Assembly (NCBI RefSeq): GCF_010915725.1
Contig: NZ_JAAIJR010000017.1
Span: 1 to 64,000, forward strand
Source: Thiorhodococcus mannitoliphagus
Lineage (GTDB): Bacteria > Pseudomonadota > Gammaproteobacteria > Chromatiales > Chromatiaceae
Length of the DNA stretch: 64,000 nucleotides
Reading direction: 5' to 3'
Of this stretch, positions 21,960 to 31,400 are shown in pieces. Position numbers and translations under genes: made by a program. The notes under the pieces are model-generated. The model was not told the origin of the DNA. It did no database searches and was given only the letters and a program-made list of their open reading frames with translations. Positions within the stretch are counted from its first letter, which is position 1; each line of letters begins with the position of its first letter.

Positions 21960-24900
21960 ATGTCGCTGGACAGCGCCATTGCGAACATCGGCGAATACTA
22001 TGCCGTCCACTATCTGGCCGAGCAGTTTCCCAAGGACATCGCCGACCGGGTCAAGGCTTGGAAGGAGCAGGGATCGCGCTCGGTCCCGCGCCGGCTTCAG
22101 GCCTTGTCGGATGGCTATTTCCGCGCCAAGGCCCAGGCTCTGGAGATCCCTGATCCGCTGCAACGCCTGACGGCGAAGGCCGAGGCGCTGGCCGCCTGGC
22201 ACGGCCAGCTCCTCGACGCGCTCGGCTATGCCGCCGACTCTACCCCCGAGACGCACTGGCTCGATCTGACCAGCGAGAAAAGCCGGCTCCCGGCGCGCGC
22301 CTTACTCCATCGCCACCAGCAGCCCTGGCTCGCAATCTGTGAGACCCCCTTCTGCCTCGGCGGCGGCGAGCAGGACGAAGAGCCGCTGGAGCTGCCGGTC
22401 AGCGCTCCAAGCTGGTCCACGGCGGTCTCTCCGAGCGACTGGCCCATCCTCGACGCGTCCTGGGAGAAGGCGATCGCGCGCCTCTTCGCCCAAGAGGATC
22501 GCCCCCGTTGGCTGATGCTGTTGGCCGGCAGCCGCGTCTATCTCTTCGATGCCCACACCTATGCCCAGGGGCGCTATCTCGCCGTCGACCTCGACGACGC
22601 CTTCGCCCGCAAGCAGGCGCGTACATTCGAGGCCATCGCCGCCTTGCTGGCCCGCGTCACCCTGGCCCCCGAGGCCGAGTCGGACGAGGTGCTCCACGAG
22701 CGGCTGCGTCAGGGCAGCCAGCGCAGCACCCATGGTGTCTCGGCCAAGCTCCAGGCGGCGGTGCGCGCGGCCATCGCCGACATCGCCAATGGCTGGGTCG
22801 AGGCGCGCCGGGCGCGCAACCTGGGCTATCGCCAGCTCGGCGAGCGCGAGGATCCGTTGCCGGACGGCTCGCGCGCGGTCACCGCCGAGCAGCTGCGCCA
22901 CGAGGCGTTGGTCTATGTCTACCGTCTGCTCTTCTGTCTCTACGCCGAGGCGCGCGGCAGCGAGCTGGGCGTCCTGCCCATGACCGACGGTGTCTACCGG
23001 CTCGGCTACAGCCTGGAGGCCCTGCGCGACCTGGCCGATCGCGGCGAGCCCGGCACCACCAGCGAGAACGGCACCTACGACGCCGAGCACCTGGAGCGGC
23101 TTTTCGGTCTCATCCACCAGGGCTTCCATCCCGAGGCCGAAGACATGGAGCGGCTCACCGGAGACGATCAGGCCCCCTGGCGCGGGGGCATCCCAACTCA
23201 GCTCGATCTCTTCGGCGGCGTGCAGGCCGAGCTGGCCCTGGACGACGTCACCGTGGCCGAGCGCAAGCGCACTCCTCCGGTCCGGCGCGCGCCAGCCAGC
23301 GCCCGTTTGGCCAAGACCTTCATCGTCCAGCCGCTCACCGCCACACTGTTTGCGCCGACGTCGACGCCCTTGCTCGACCGGGTGCGGCTGCCCAACCGGG
23401 TGCTGCATCGGGTCATCCGCGCGTTGAGCCTCGGCACCGGCGAGCGCGGGCGGCAGATCGGGCGCATCAACTATGCCGAGCTGGGCATCAACCAGCTCGG
23501 CGCCGTCTACGAGGGACTGCTCTCCTACAAGGGCTTCTTCGCCACCCAGGACCTGATTCAGGTGCTCCAGAGGCCCAAGGACGGCAAGCCGGTCTTCGAC
23601 GACGACCTGGATCCCGCCATCCCCACCTGGCTCACCCCCGCTGAGCGGCTCGAGGACTTCAAGCCCGGCGAGGTCGTGCTCGAGTCGCGCACCCGCCAGC
23701 CGCGCATCTACAAAACCGGCGAATTCATTCTCCATCTCAACGGCGTGGACCGGGTCAACAGCGCCTCCTATTACACGCCGGCCGTGCTTACCCAGGCCCT
23801 GGTGCGCGAGACCCTGAACGAGCGGCTCAAGGACATCGGTCCGGCGGAGGCGGACCGCCTGCTCGGGCTCAAGATCTGCGAGCCGGCGATGGGCTCGGCG
23901 GCCTTCCTGGTCGAGGCCATCGGCCAGCTCGCCGACCGCTATCTGGACCTCAAGCAGAAGCAGGTCGGCACGAGCATCGACCCCGGCGACTATGCCGACC
24001 AGCGCCGCCGTGTCATGCATGCCATCGCCGTCGACAACCTCTATGGCGTCGACCTCAACCCCACGGCGGTCGAGCTGGGCGCGCTCTCGCTGTGGCTGGC
24101 CACCATTCATCGGCTGCCGGTCCCCGCGCCGTCCGACGATGAAGGGGCGGGGAACAGGTTGAGTGGCTCTGGCCCGGACGAGGATGTGCGCTCGACCGAC
24201 TTTCGTTCCGGCGCCACCCCCTGGCTCGGTCTGCGGCTGCGACCCGGCAACAGCCTCATCGGCGCCCGCCGCGCGGTCTGGACCGAGCGGCAGCTCCTCG
24301 ACGGCACGCATCTCGGCGCCGACGCCCAGGCGCCGCGACAGCTCAAGCCGGGCGAGTCGCGCAAGCCCGAGGAGATCTATCACTTCCTGGTCTGGGGCGC
24401 GGACATGACCCCGGCGGCGCGCGACAAGCTGATGCGGTCCTTCTGGCCGGAGCCCTGCAAGGCCATCGGCGAGTGGCACAAGACCCAGGTCAAGGCGAAA
24501 TGGACCCGCGAGCAGTTGGGCACCGCGCGTCGGCTCTGCGAGCGCATCGACCGGCTGTGGGAGGCGTACGCCCGCGAGCGCGCCGAGGCGCTGGAGCGCA
24601 GCCGTTGTTCGGCGAGCGTTTGGCCGCAAACGGTTCCGCAAGATCCGAGCGGTTGCCTGGAAAAGGCCGACGGCTCCGGCCAGACCACGCTCGCCGAGCG
24701 CGAGGCGATCAAGGCGCGGTTGGAGTCCGAGTCGAGCGCCTTCCAGCGGCTCAAGCGCCTGATGGATGCCTGGTGCGCGCTCTATTTCTGGCCGCTGGAG
24801 GCGGCGGACAGCCTGCCGAGCCGGGCGGCCTGGCTCGACGCGGCCGAGGTGCTCGTAGCGCCGGCTTCCAGCCGGCGACCGGAACCGGCTGGAAGCCGGT

Positions 24901-27281
24901 TCCACGACATCGCCCGAGCCATCGCCGAGGATCAGCCCTTCCATCATTGGGAGCTGGTCTTCACCGAGGTGCTGGGGCCGGGCTTCGAGGGGCAGCGCGA
25001 GCCACCGCGCGGGTTCGACCTGATGTTCGGCAATCCGCCCTGGATCAAGGTGAGCTGGAACGACGCCCCGCTGCTGGCCGAATTCTCGCCCCTGCTGGGT
25101 GTGCGGGAGGCCAAGTCGGCGACCTACAACCGCGAGCGCGCGACGCTGCTCGCGGACGAGGGCCAGCGGCGGCGCTATCGCAAAGCCTTCGAGCAAGGGG
25201 AGGGCGCCGGCGTCTTTCTCAACGATCGCACCCTCTATCCCAGCCTCGCCGGGGTTCAGACCAACCTCTACAAGAACTTCATCGAGCGCAGTTGGGGGCT
25301 CTTGGGCGGGCAGGGTGTGGCCGGGCTGCTGCATCCGGAAGGGGTGTTCGATGATCCGAAGGGTGGGGTGTTTCGGGAGGGGTACTACCGGCGGTTGCTG
25401 GGGCATTATCAGCTCAGGAATGAGCGTAACCTGTTCAACGATGTTCATCACGTCATGGGATTCAGCCTCAACATCTATCGCGGCCAACCTGGCCCCGCGA
25501 AGATGCGCGCCATGTTCAATCTGTTCGATACCGCAACGATCGACCACTCCCAGCGCCACCAGAATCCCCATGACCCCATCCCCGGCATCAAGAGCGACGC
25601 GGGCGCCTGGGAGACGCGCGGCCACCGCGAGCGCATCCTGACCATCACCGAGCATGAGCTGGGTCTCTTCGCCCGGCTCTTCGAGGACGCCGGGACACCG
25701 CCGCTCCAGGCCCGTCTGCCGCAGGTGCACAGCCGGCCCCTACTCGCGGTGCTGGAGAAGTTCGCCGCTGCACCGCGTCGGCTGGGGGATCTCAAGGGCG
25801 ACTACTTCGCCACGGAGATGTTCCACGAATCCAATGCCCAGCGTGACGGCCTCATCACCCGGGAGGCCGATCCCACCTTCCAGCCCCGGAGCGCCGACGA
25901 CTGGGTCGTCTCCGGTCCGCATTTCTTCGTCGGCAATCCGCTGAATCGCACACCGCGGACCCAGAGCCTCGGCGTCAAGGGGGCGGATTACGACGATATC
26001 GACCTCACCGAGATCCCGGACGACTATCTGCCGCGCGCACTCTACCGGCCGGGCGATCGGGACGGTGATCCGAGCGCCTTTCTGGCGGCCATCCCCGAAT
26101 GGCCGAGGCCACGCAGGCCCGAGAATGTCTCGGGCGGGTTCTGGCCGATCCGTGAGACAGATCTCCCGGCTTGGGAGGCGCTGCTGGGCGAGCCATTGCG
26201 GCTGTATGGCGTCGACCCGAGCAAGCCTGGTGCTCGAACGGCGCGGCAGTTCGGCTATTTCGTGGAATGGGAGGGTGATGTCGAGGATGCCATGCGCTGG
26301 CTGCTGGCCAATGAAGGGACGCGTAATAGCGAAGCCTTCGCCAATCGGTTCAGCGCTGTTCGGCTGAGCCAGGGGCGGCCAGATGCTGATGCGATGCTGT
26401 GGCTGCCAAGACCGCTAACCGCCTTCCATCGTTATGCGCATCGTCGGAGAGGACATCCGGCCAATGAGCGGACACTCATGCCGGCGATCCTGCCAGCCGG
26501 CTTTTCGCATATTCACCCTGTTTTCAGCATCGCCTTCTTGCGGTATCAGAATGCGCTGCTATTCGGCGGTTGCGCTCAAAGCATTCTCTGGGATTTCTTG
26601 GTCAGAGTCGGTGGGCGAGGAGACATTTACGAGAGCACTTTGCTGACATTCCCTCTCATGTCTTCGAATAGCTCGCTGATCATTCAGCGCGTTGCCCGGC
26701 TTACGTGCCTCACCACCCACTACGCCGACCTCTGGTCATCCGCCTTCGATCCTGCAATCCGAGACGATGCCTTCACCTGCGACCTGTCCGACGCGTCGAA
26801 CCGGGATGGTGGGTTTCGCTGCGCTCAACCCACCCTACAAGAGCACCAACGCACGTTGCGCTGGTCCGAGCTGACCCCCGAGTGGCAGCGCGGCTGCGCC
26901 CTGCGCACCGAACGCGAGCGCCGTCAGGCCCTGTTGGAGATCGACGTCCTGGTCGCGCTCGCCCTGAACCTCACGCCCGAGGAGCTGATCCAGATCTACA
27001 GTGTCCAATTCCCGGTGATGGGGGCCTACGAGGAGGCCGACCGCTACGACGCCACCGGCCGCCGCCTGCCCAACACCACCCGCAAGGACCCCGGCGCCAA
27101 GGAGCTGCGCGAGGCCCTGACCCACCACGACGGCACCACCCCGGTCACCGTCAGTTGGACCATCGACAACGGCAACCAGACCCGCACCCGCACCTTCCAC
27201 CCGCCCTTCGTGCCGGTCGACCGCATCGACGACTACCGCCGGGCGTGGGCCGTGTTCACCGAACGGCTCGGGCTGAGCTGA
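21960..27281 (+). CDS. Large N6-adenine DNA methyltransferase, DrmMI/PglX-like
   Basis: 1773 residues. The SAM motif CEPAMGS ends at about 646 and the catalytic motif IV NPPW is at 1025-1028; the segment NSASYYTPAVLTQALVRETL precedes motif I as in Eco57I/PglX-class enzymes. Residues 1-620 include a helical N-terminal region, and the part after 1100 should recognise the target. It fits the DISARM methylase DrmMI or BREX PglX in type, though it is longer than usual, partly because of two in-frame repeat insertions (24861-24899, 26808-26834). The start has GGAG eight bases upstream. It may mark host DNA or act in the restriction complex. Confidence 0.87.
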   Translation: MSLDSAIANIGEYYAVHYLAEQFPKDIADRVKAWKEQGSRSVPRRLQALSDGYFRAKAQALEIPDPLQRLTAKAEALAAWHGQLLDALGYAADSTPETHWLDLTSEKSRLPARALLHRHQQPWLAICETPFCLGGGEQDEEPLELPVSAPSWSTAVSPSDWPILDASWEKAIARLFAQEDRPRWLMLLAGSRVYLFDAHTYAQGRYLAVDLDDAFARKQARTFEAIAALLARVTLAPEAESDEVLHERLRQGSQRSTHGVSAKLQAAVRAAIADIANGWVEARRARNLGYRQLGEREDPLPDGSRAVTAEQLRHEALVYVYRLLFCLYAEARGSELGVLPMTDGVYRLGYSLEALRDLADRGEPGTTSENGTYDAEHLERLFGLIHQGFHPEAEDMERLTGDDQAPWRGGIPTQLDLFGGVQAELALDDVTVAERKRTPPVRRAPASARLAKTFIVQPLTATLFAPTSTPLLDRVRLPNRVLHRVIRALSLGTGERGRQIGRINYAELGINQLGAVYEGLLSYKGFFATQDLIQVLQRPKDGKPVFDDDLDPAIPTWLTPAERLEDFKPGEVVLESRTRQPRIYKTGEFILHLNGVDRVNSASYYTPAVLTQALVRETLNERLKDIGPAEADRLLGLKICEPAMGSAAFLVEAIGQLADRYLDLKQKQVGTSIDPGDYADQRRRVMHAIAVDNLYGVDLNPTAVELGALSLWLATIHRLPVPAPSDDEGAGNRLSGSGPDEDVRSTDFRSGATPWLGLRLRPGNSLIGARRAVWTERQLLDGTHLGADAQAPRQLKPGESRKPEEIYHFLVWGADMTPAARDKLMRSFWPEPCKAIGEWHKTQVKAKWTREQLGTARRLCERIDRLWEAYARERAEALERSRCSASVWPQTVPQDPSGCLEKADGSGQTTLAEREAIKARLESESSAFQRLKRLMDAWCALYFWPLEAADSLPSRAAWLDAAEVLVAPASSRRPEPAGSRFHDIARAIAEDQPFHHWELVFTEVLGPGFEGQREPPRGFDLMFGNPPWIKVSWNDAPLLAEFSPLLGVREAKSATYNRERATLLADEGQRRRYRKAFEQGEGAGVFLNDRTLYPSLAGVQTNLYKNFIERSWGLLGGQGVAGLLHPEGVFDDPKGGVFREGYYRRLLGHYQLRNERNLFNDVHHVMGFSLNIYRGQPGPAKMRAMFNLFDTATIDHSQRHQNPHDPIPGIKSDAGAWETRGHRERILTITEHELGLFARLFEDAGTPPLQARLPQVHSRPLLAVLEKFAAAPRRLGDLKGDYFATEMFHESNAQRDGLITREADPTFQPRSADDWVVSGPHFFVGNPLNRTPRTQSLGVKGADYDDIDLTEIPDDYLPRALYRPGDRDGDPSAFLAAIPEWPRPRRPENVSGGFWPIRETDLPAWEALLGEPLRLYGVDPSKPGARTARQFGYFVEWEGDVEDAMRWLLANEGTRNSEAFANRFSAVRLSQGRPDADAMLWLPRPLTAFHRYAHRRRGHPANERTLMPAILPAGFSHIHPVFSIAFLRYQNALLFGGCAQSILWDFLVRVGGRGDIYESTLLTFPLMSSNSSLIIQRVARLTCLTTHYADLWSSAFDPAIRDDAFTCDLSDASNRDGGFRCAQPTLQEHQRTLRWSELTPEWQRGCALRTERERRQALLEIDVLVALALNLTPEELIQIYSVQFPVMGAYEEADRYDATGRRLPNTTRKDPGAKELREALTHHDGTTPVTVSWTIDNGNQTRTRTFHPPFVPVDRIDDYRRAWAVFTERLGLS
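24861..24899. repeat. Palindromic element inserted in frame in the methylase gene
   Basis: CCGGCTTCCAGCCGG (24861-24875) and CCGGCTGGAAGCCGG (24885-24899) are perfect 15-base inverted arms with a 9-base centre. It starts exactly on a codon boundary (codon 968) and reads PASSRRPEPAGSR, low-complexity sequence between helical segments. This looks like a dispersed genomic palindrome captured by the coding sequence. Confidence 0.75.
26808..26834. repeat. GGTGGGTT...AACCCACC palindromic repeat in the methylase gene
   Basis: GGTGGGTT (26808-26815) and AACCCACC (26827-26834) flank TCGCTGCGCTC. The same sequence is a familiar dispersed intergenic repeat in many proteobacteria. Here it is read in frame as DGGFRCAQPT near the C-terminus of the methylase, a second captured repeat in one gene. 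Confidence 0.7.
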
Positions 27282-27303
27282 TTCCATCATGAGGACTCAT
27301 TGA

Positions 27304-27618
27304 ATGAAGACCGTGACATTGGCGATCGACGATCAGGTCAGCGATAAGTTTCTCTGGCTCCTGGAGCATTTCTCACCCAACGAGATCAGGATTCTCGAGC
27401 AGTCGTACGACGGTGACGATCTGACATCGGTTGGCGACCCGACTCCGCCCCAAGGCGCGAGAGACGAATCGAGGCATCAAGGCACTGAAGCCGAGTCGCT
27501 CGACGCGTTCCGTGTGAAACGGCTGGCGGCCTTGGACAAGGTGCTCCGGCTTGCGAACGCGCATCCGATCGAGCGCGGGGATGCTCCTTGGAATCGCGAG
27601 AGCCTCCATGAGCGCTGA
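27304..27618 (+). CDS. Antitoxin of the downstream PIN toxin
   Basis: 104 residues from MKTVTLAIDDQVSDKFLWLLEHFSPNEI. A short beta strand plus helix at the N-terminus, a polar middle and a helical C-terminus fit a small DNA-binding antitoxin. Its stop overlaps the PIN toxin start by eleven bases. It is 22 bases after the methylase stop, so the pair is probably in the same transcript. The exact antitoxin family is not recognised. Confidence 0.72.
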   Translation: MKTVTLAIDDQVSDKFLWLLEHFSPNEIRILEQSYDGDDLTSVGDPTPPQGARDESRHQGTEAESLDAFRVKRLAALDKVLRLANAHPIERGDAPWNRESLHER

Positions 27619-28081
27619 GCGCTGGTTCCTCGACACCAACGTCCTGGTCTACCTGTTCGATGCAAAGGAGCCTGACAAGCAAGCCATCGCGCAAAGTCTG
27701 TGGCGCCGGGCATGCCAGGAGGCGATTCCGGTGCTCAGCACACAGGTTCTCCAGGAGTTCTTCGCCACCGTGACCAAAGCGGCCAAGCAGGGGCTTCCGA
27801 TCGCGACCGCTCGTGAGGCGATTCTGGATTTCTCGGAGATCGCGGAGGTCGCCGAAGTCACGGTGCCCCTGATTGCCGCCGCCACACGGCGGATCGAGAC
27901 CTCGGGCTTTTCCTTCTGGGACAGCCTCATCATCGAAACAGCGCTTGCGAGCGGTGCGCGGCGTCTCTGGACCGAGGATCTCCAGGATGGCCAGGTCATA
28001 GGTGATCTGACGGTCGTCAATCCGTTCCGATCAATGAGCAACAGCGGGCAAACACCAAGCGTGCCGGTCAGTGGCGTTTAG
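27608..28081 (+). CDS. PIN-domain (VapC-like) ribonuclease toxin
   Basis: 157 residues from MSAERWFLDTNVLVYLFDAKEPDK. The PIN acidic residues are visible: D9 in FLDTN, the glutamate in VLQEFFATV, and the later SFWDSLIIETALASGARRLWTEDLQDG with conserved aspartates, so the toxin appears intact. VapC toxins usually cut tRNA or rRNA. I start it at 27608, inside the antitoxin end; earlier in-frame starts would extend further into the antitoxin and precede the conserved N-terminus. The gene closes the methylase operon. Confidence 0.87.
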   Translation: MSAERWFLDTNVLVYLFDAKEPDKQAIAQSLWRRACQEAIPVLSTQVLQEFFATVTKAAKQGLPIATAREAILDFSEIAEVAEVTVPLIAAATRRIETSGFSFWDSLIIETALASGARRLWTEDLQDGQVIGDLTVVNPFRSMSNSGQTPSVPVSGV

Positions 28082-28182
28082 CTTGAGCTAGCTTGGATCT
28101 AGCTTGGGGTCTTTCGTAACGCTTTGAAAAGAAAGTGGCTGCATGTCCGCGGTGCAGTGTCCCTGTTTGGGGCGTTAGCTTG
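28079..28182 (+). repeat. TAGCTTG direct repeats after the PIN toxin
   Basis: TAGCTTG occurs at 28079, 28089, 28100 and 28176. The first three are spaced 10 and 11 bases, one helical turn, and the first overlaps the stop codon of the PIN gene. Helically phased short repeats at the head of the 350-base gap before the giant helicase gene suggest a binding site. Confidence 0.5.
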
Positions 28183-28434
28183 ATCCAGTCGACTGCCATT
28201 TTTGAGGTGACAGGTCATTCGATTGATTTATCGATGTTTTTTTGGCTGTGTAACGTTAAGCTCCAAAATTTATGTCTAACATGACGCCCGATGCCCCATA
28301 GAATCGAACCGTCGGAGCTCAGCCGCGCACTCTCGGATGAGATATCCATGACCGAGCGGCATCCGTCGGCACGATGCGTTACTCTCCGGTGTGACGACGT
28401 CGCCCCGGTAAACAACAGCGGATTCTGTTGACCC
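28110..28434 (+). promoter_or_regulatory. Probable promoter region of the giant helicase gene
   Basis: No gene is visible. Bases 28195-28275 are distinctly AT-rich (with a run of seven T and AAAATTTATG), unlike their surroundings, and would suit a promoter. I cannot fix -35 and -10 boxes with confidence. The last 150 bases before the start are GC-rich with no clear ribosome site before the ATG at 28435. Confidence 0.4.
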
Positions 28435-31400
28435 ATGCTTCCCGCCACCCTTGCCTTCGAGGTGCGCCGCCAGGTCCTCCACTATCTGGAGGCGACCTTC
28501 CATATGCGCGACTCCGAAGTGGAGCGGGCGCTGCGTCGCTTCTTCACCCAGCCTGGAAATGGGCTGTTCAAGGGGCCTTGGCTGCAACTGCGCCGCCCTT
28601 TCCGGCTGGCGTCCAATCGGGGCGAGGGCTTCTTCGATCTGCCGGTCCCCTTCACGCCCTTTCGACACCAGTGGCTGGCGTGGCAGCGTCTGACCAGCAA
28701 GGGGCAGACACCGCGCCCCGTGATCGTGACCACGGGGACGGGCTCAGGTAAGACCGAGTGCTTTTCCGTTCCAGTGCTGGATCATTGCTGGCGCGAGCAT
28801 CGGGCCGGGCGGGCTCGGGGCATCAAGGCCATCGTGCTCTATCCCATGAATGCGCTGGCGGCGGACCAGGCCGGGCGCTTTGCCGAGGCGATTCTGACCT
28901 CGGAGCATCTGTCCTATGAGGCGGTCGTCGACGGCACGCCACGGCGCAAGGCACACATTCGGGTCGGACTCTACACCGGGCGGATGCAGCCGGGTCAGGA
29001 GGATCGCTCGGGTGAGGAGGAGGGCACCTACTCCGAGGTCCAGATCGTCCCGCCACGCACGCCAGGCGGCAAGGTCGCCTATACGGCGATCACCAATCGC
29101 GTGCGCATGCAGGAGGAGCCGCCGGACATCCTCCTGACCAACTACAAGATGTTGGACTACCTGCTGATGCGTCCGAAGGATCAGGGCATTTGGCGGCACA
29201 ACGACGCGGCGCCGGATCTTCTGCGCTATCTGATCCTCGACGAGCTGCATACCTACGACGGCGCGCAAGGGGCCGATGTCGCCTGTCTGATCCGTCGGCT
29301 GAAGGCGCGTTTGGGGGTCCCCAAGGGACGGCTCTGCGTGGTTGGGACCAGTGCGACCATTGCCGAGAGCGGGGACGAGACGACCGACGATCCCATCAAC
29401 CGTCTCTGCGATTTCGCCTCGACCCTGTTCGAGGAACCGATCAGCAACGATGCCGTGATCGGCGAGGACCGCTGTCGCCTGGAAGAGATCATTCGCCCGG
29501 TCGAGGACCCGGGGCGGTTGCCGGACGCGGCCGAGTGTGAGCCGCGCGAGGGCGAGACGGCAAGCGCCTATGCTCGGCGCCTTGCCCCACTGTTCGGCGG
29601 CCCAGCCGATCCCGTCGCCGCGGACGACCCCTGGCTGGTGCGGGTGCGGGACCGGGCGGCGGACCCGGTGGTCGCTCCACTCGCCGCCGAAACGCTGGCC
29701 AATGAGGATCGCTGGGGCCTGGCCCTTGGGGAGTGGCTGCGCGCGCAGCCGCTCTTCCATGCCCTGCTGCGGGTGACCGAGGAGGGCGTGGTGCTCTGGA
29801 CCGAGCTCGTCGGCCGGCTCTCGACCGAGGACTTCGGTCTGCGCGAGACGGGCGATGTCGAGCGCCGGAGCCAGGTTCTAATGGGCTTTCTCGCCCTGGT
29901 GGCCCAGGCCCGCGAGCTGCGCTCGGGCCGCGTCTTCCCCGTCGTGCCGACCCAGATCCAGCTCTGGATCCGTGAGCTGCGACGCATCGGCCGGGTAGTG
30001 GCGCCCGAGCCTTGCTTCAGCTGGCTGGACGATCCGCTGCCGGAGCGCCGTCAGCTGCCGACGGTGCATTGTACCGAGTGCGGGGAGTCGGCCTGGGTTG
30101 CCCTGCACGACCCCGATCAGGACAGCCTGGTCCGACAGCAGGTCGCGGGCCTGGCGCTCGACGACGATGTGCGCCGCATCTACGACGGCTGGGGCTTCGA
30201 GCGCTCCCCCTCCCGTCGGCTGGTGATCCTGAGCCCCTGGCGGGAAGGCGACGATCCGCTGCCGCCAGGCGGCCAGCAGGAGCTGGAGATGACGCGTCAG
30301 TTTCTGGCCCCGACCGAGCTGACGCTGCGAACCGGTCCCGGACCTGGTCCGCTGACCGGCGAGCCGACCTTTCCCGTCAAAGTGGTCTACGAGCAGCGCA
30401 CGCTCGAGCACAATCATCAGCCCATTGGCGTACAGCGCTGTCCCCATTGCCATGCCGAAGGGACGCTCATGTTCTTGGGCGCACGGGCGGCGACCACGGC
30501 GAGCGTGGCGATCGACGAGGTCTTCGGCTCGGTCCTGAACCAGGATCCCAAGCTGTTGGCCTTCACCGACAGCGTTCAGGACGCCAGCCATCGGGCTGGC
30601 TTCTTCTCGGCGCGGACCTACCATTTCACCTTCCGCACGGCCTTGCAGCATGTGGTGGATGCCGCCGGACCGACCGGGCTACCCCTGTGCGAGGTCGGCG
30701 CTCAGCTGCTTCGCCACTGGTCGCAGCCCGAGCCCGGCCGTCCGGGCCTGCTGCGCGAAGCCATTGCCACCCTGATCCCGCCGGATCTGCGCGAGTACGG
30801 TCCCTATCTGCAGCTGCGCAACGATCCGCTCGGACGGCATCCGGAGCCGGGCTTCCAGCGCGATCTCATCGAGCGGCTGGGATGGGAGGCGACCAGCGAA
30901 TTCAGCCTGATGCTGACTCATGGCCGGACCATGGAGCTGCATGGCGGCGCCTGTCTTGGCTGGGAGCAGGACGCGGTCGAGACCACGGTGCACCGGCTGC
31001 GTGCGCGCTTGCCGGGGATCAGTCCAGCGCTCCAGGGGTTGTCCGACGCGGCGCTCAGGCTCTGGATCCTGGGCGTCCTGCACCGCCAGCGCGAGCGGGG
31101 TGGACTCGACCATCCCTATCTCGACGCCTATGCACGGCAGAACTACTGGGGCAAGCATCCGTTCGGGCGCGTGATCGACGGCCGCGAGATCTATCCGCCG
31201 GCCGGTCGCTATCGCCCGAGACTTCTGGTGACGGAGCGGGACAAGGCCCACGATCATCTCCTCGTTGCGAGCGCGGCCGGGCAGCAGACGCCGTGGCAAT
31301 TGGTTTGGGCGCGGCGGGTGCTGGAGGTGCCCGCGGTCGATGACGCCAGCCTGCTCGATCTGCTGCGCGCCCTCCTCGAAGAAGGGACGGCGACGGGCGT

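Noticed and set aside
22302-25730. 1142-residue minus-strand frame inside the methylase
   Set aside because: Antisense shadow caused by high GC; no family motifs, and the plus strand has SAM and NPPW motifs.
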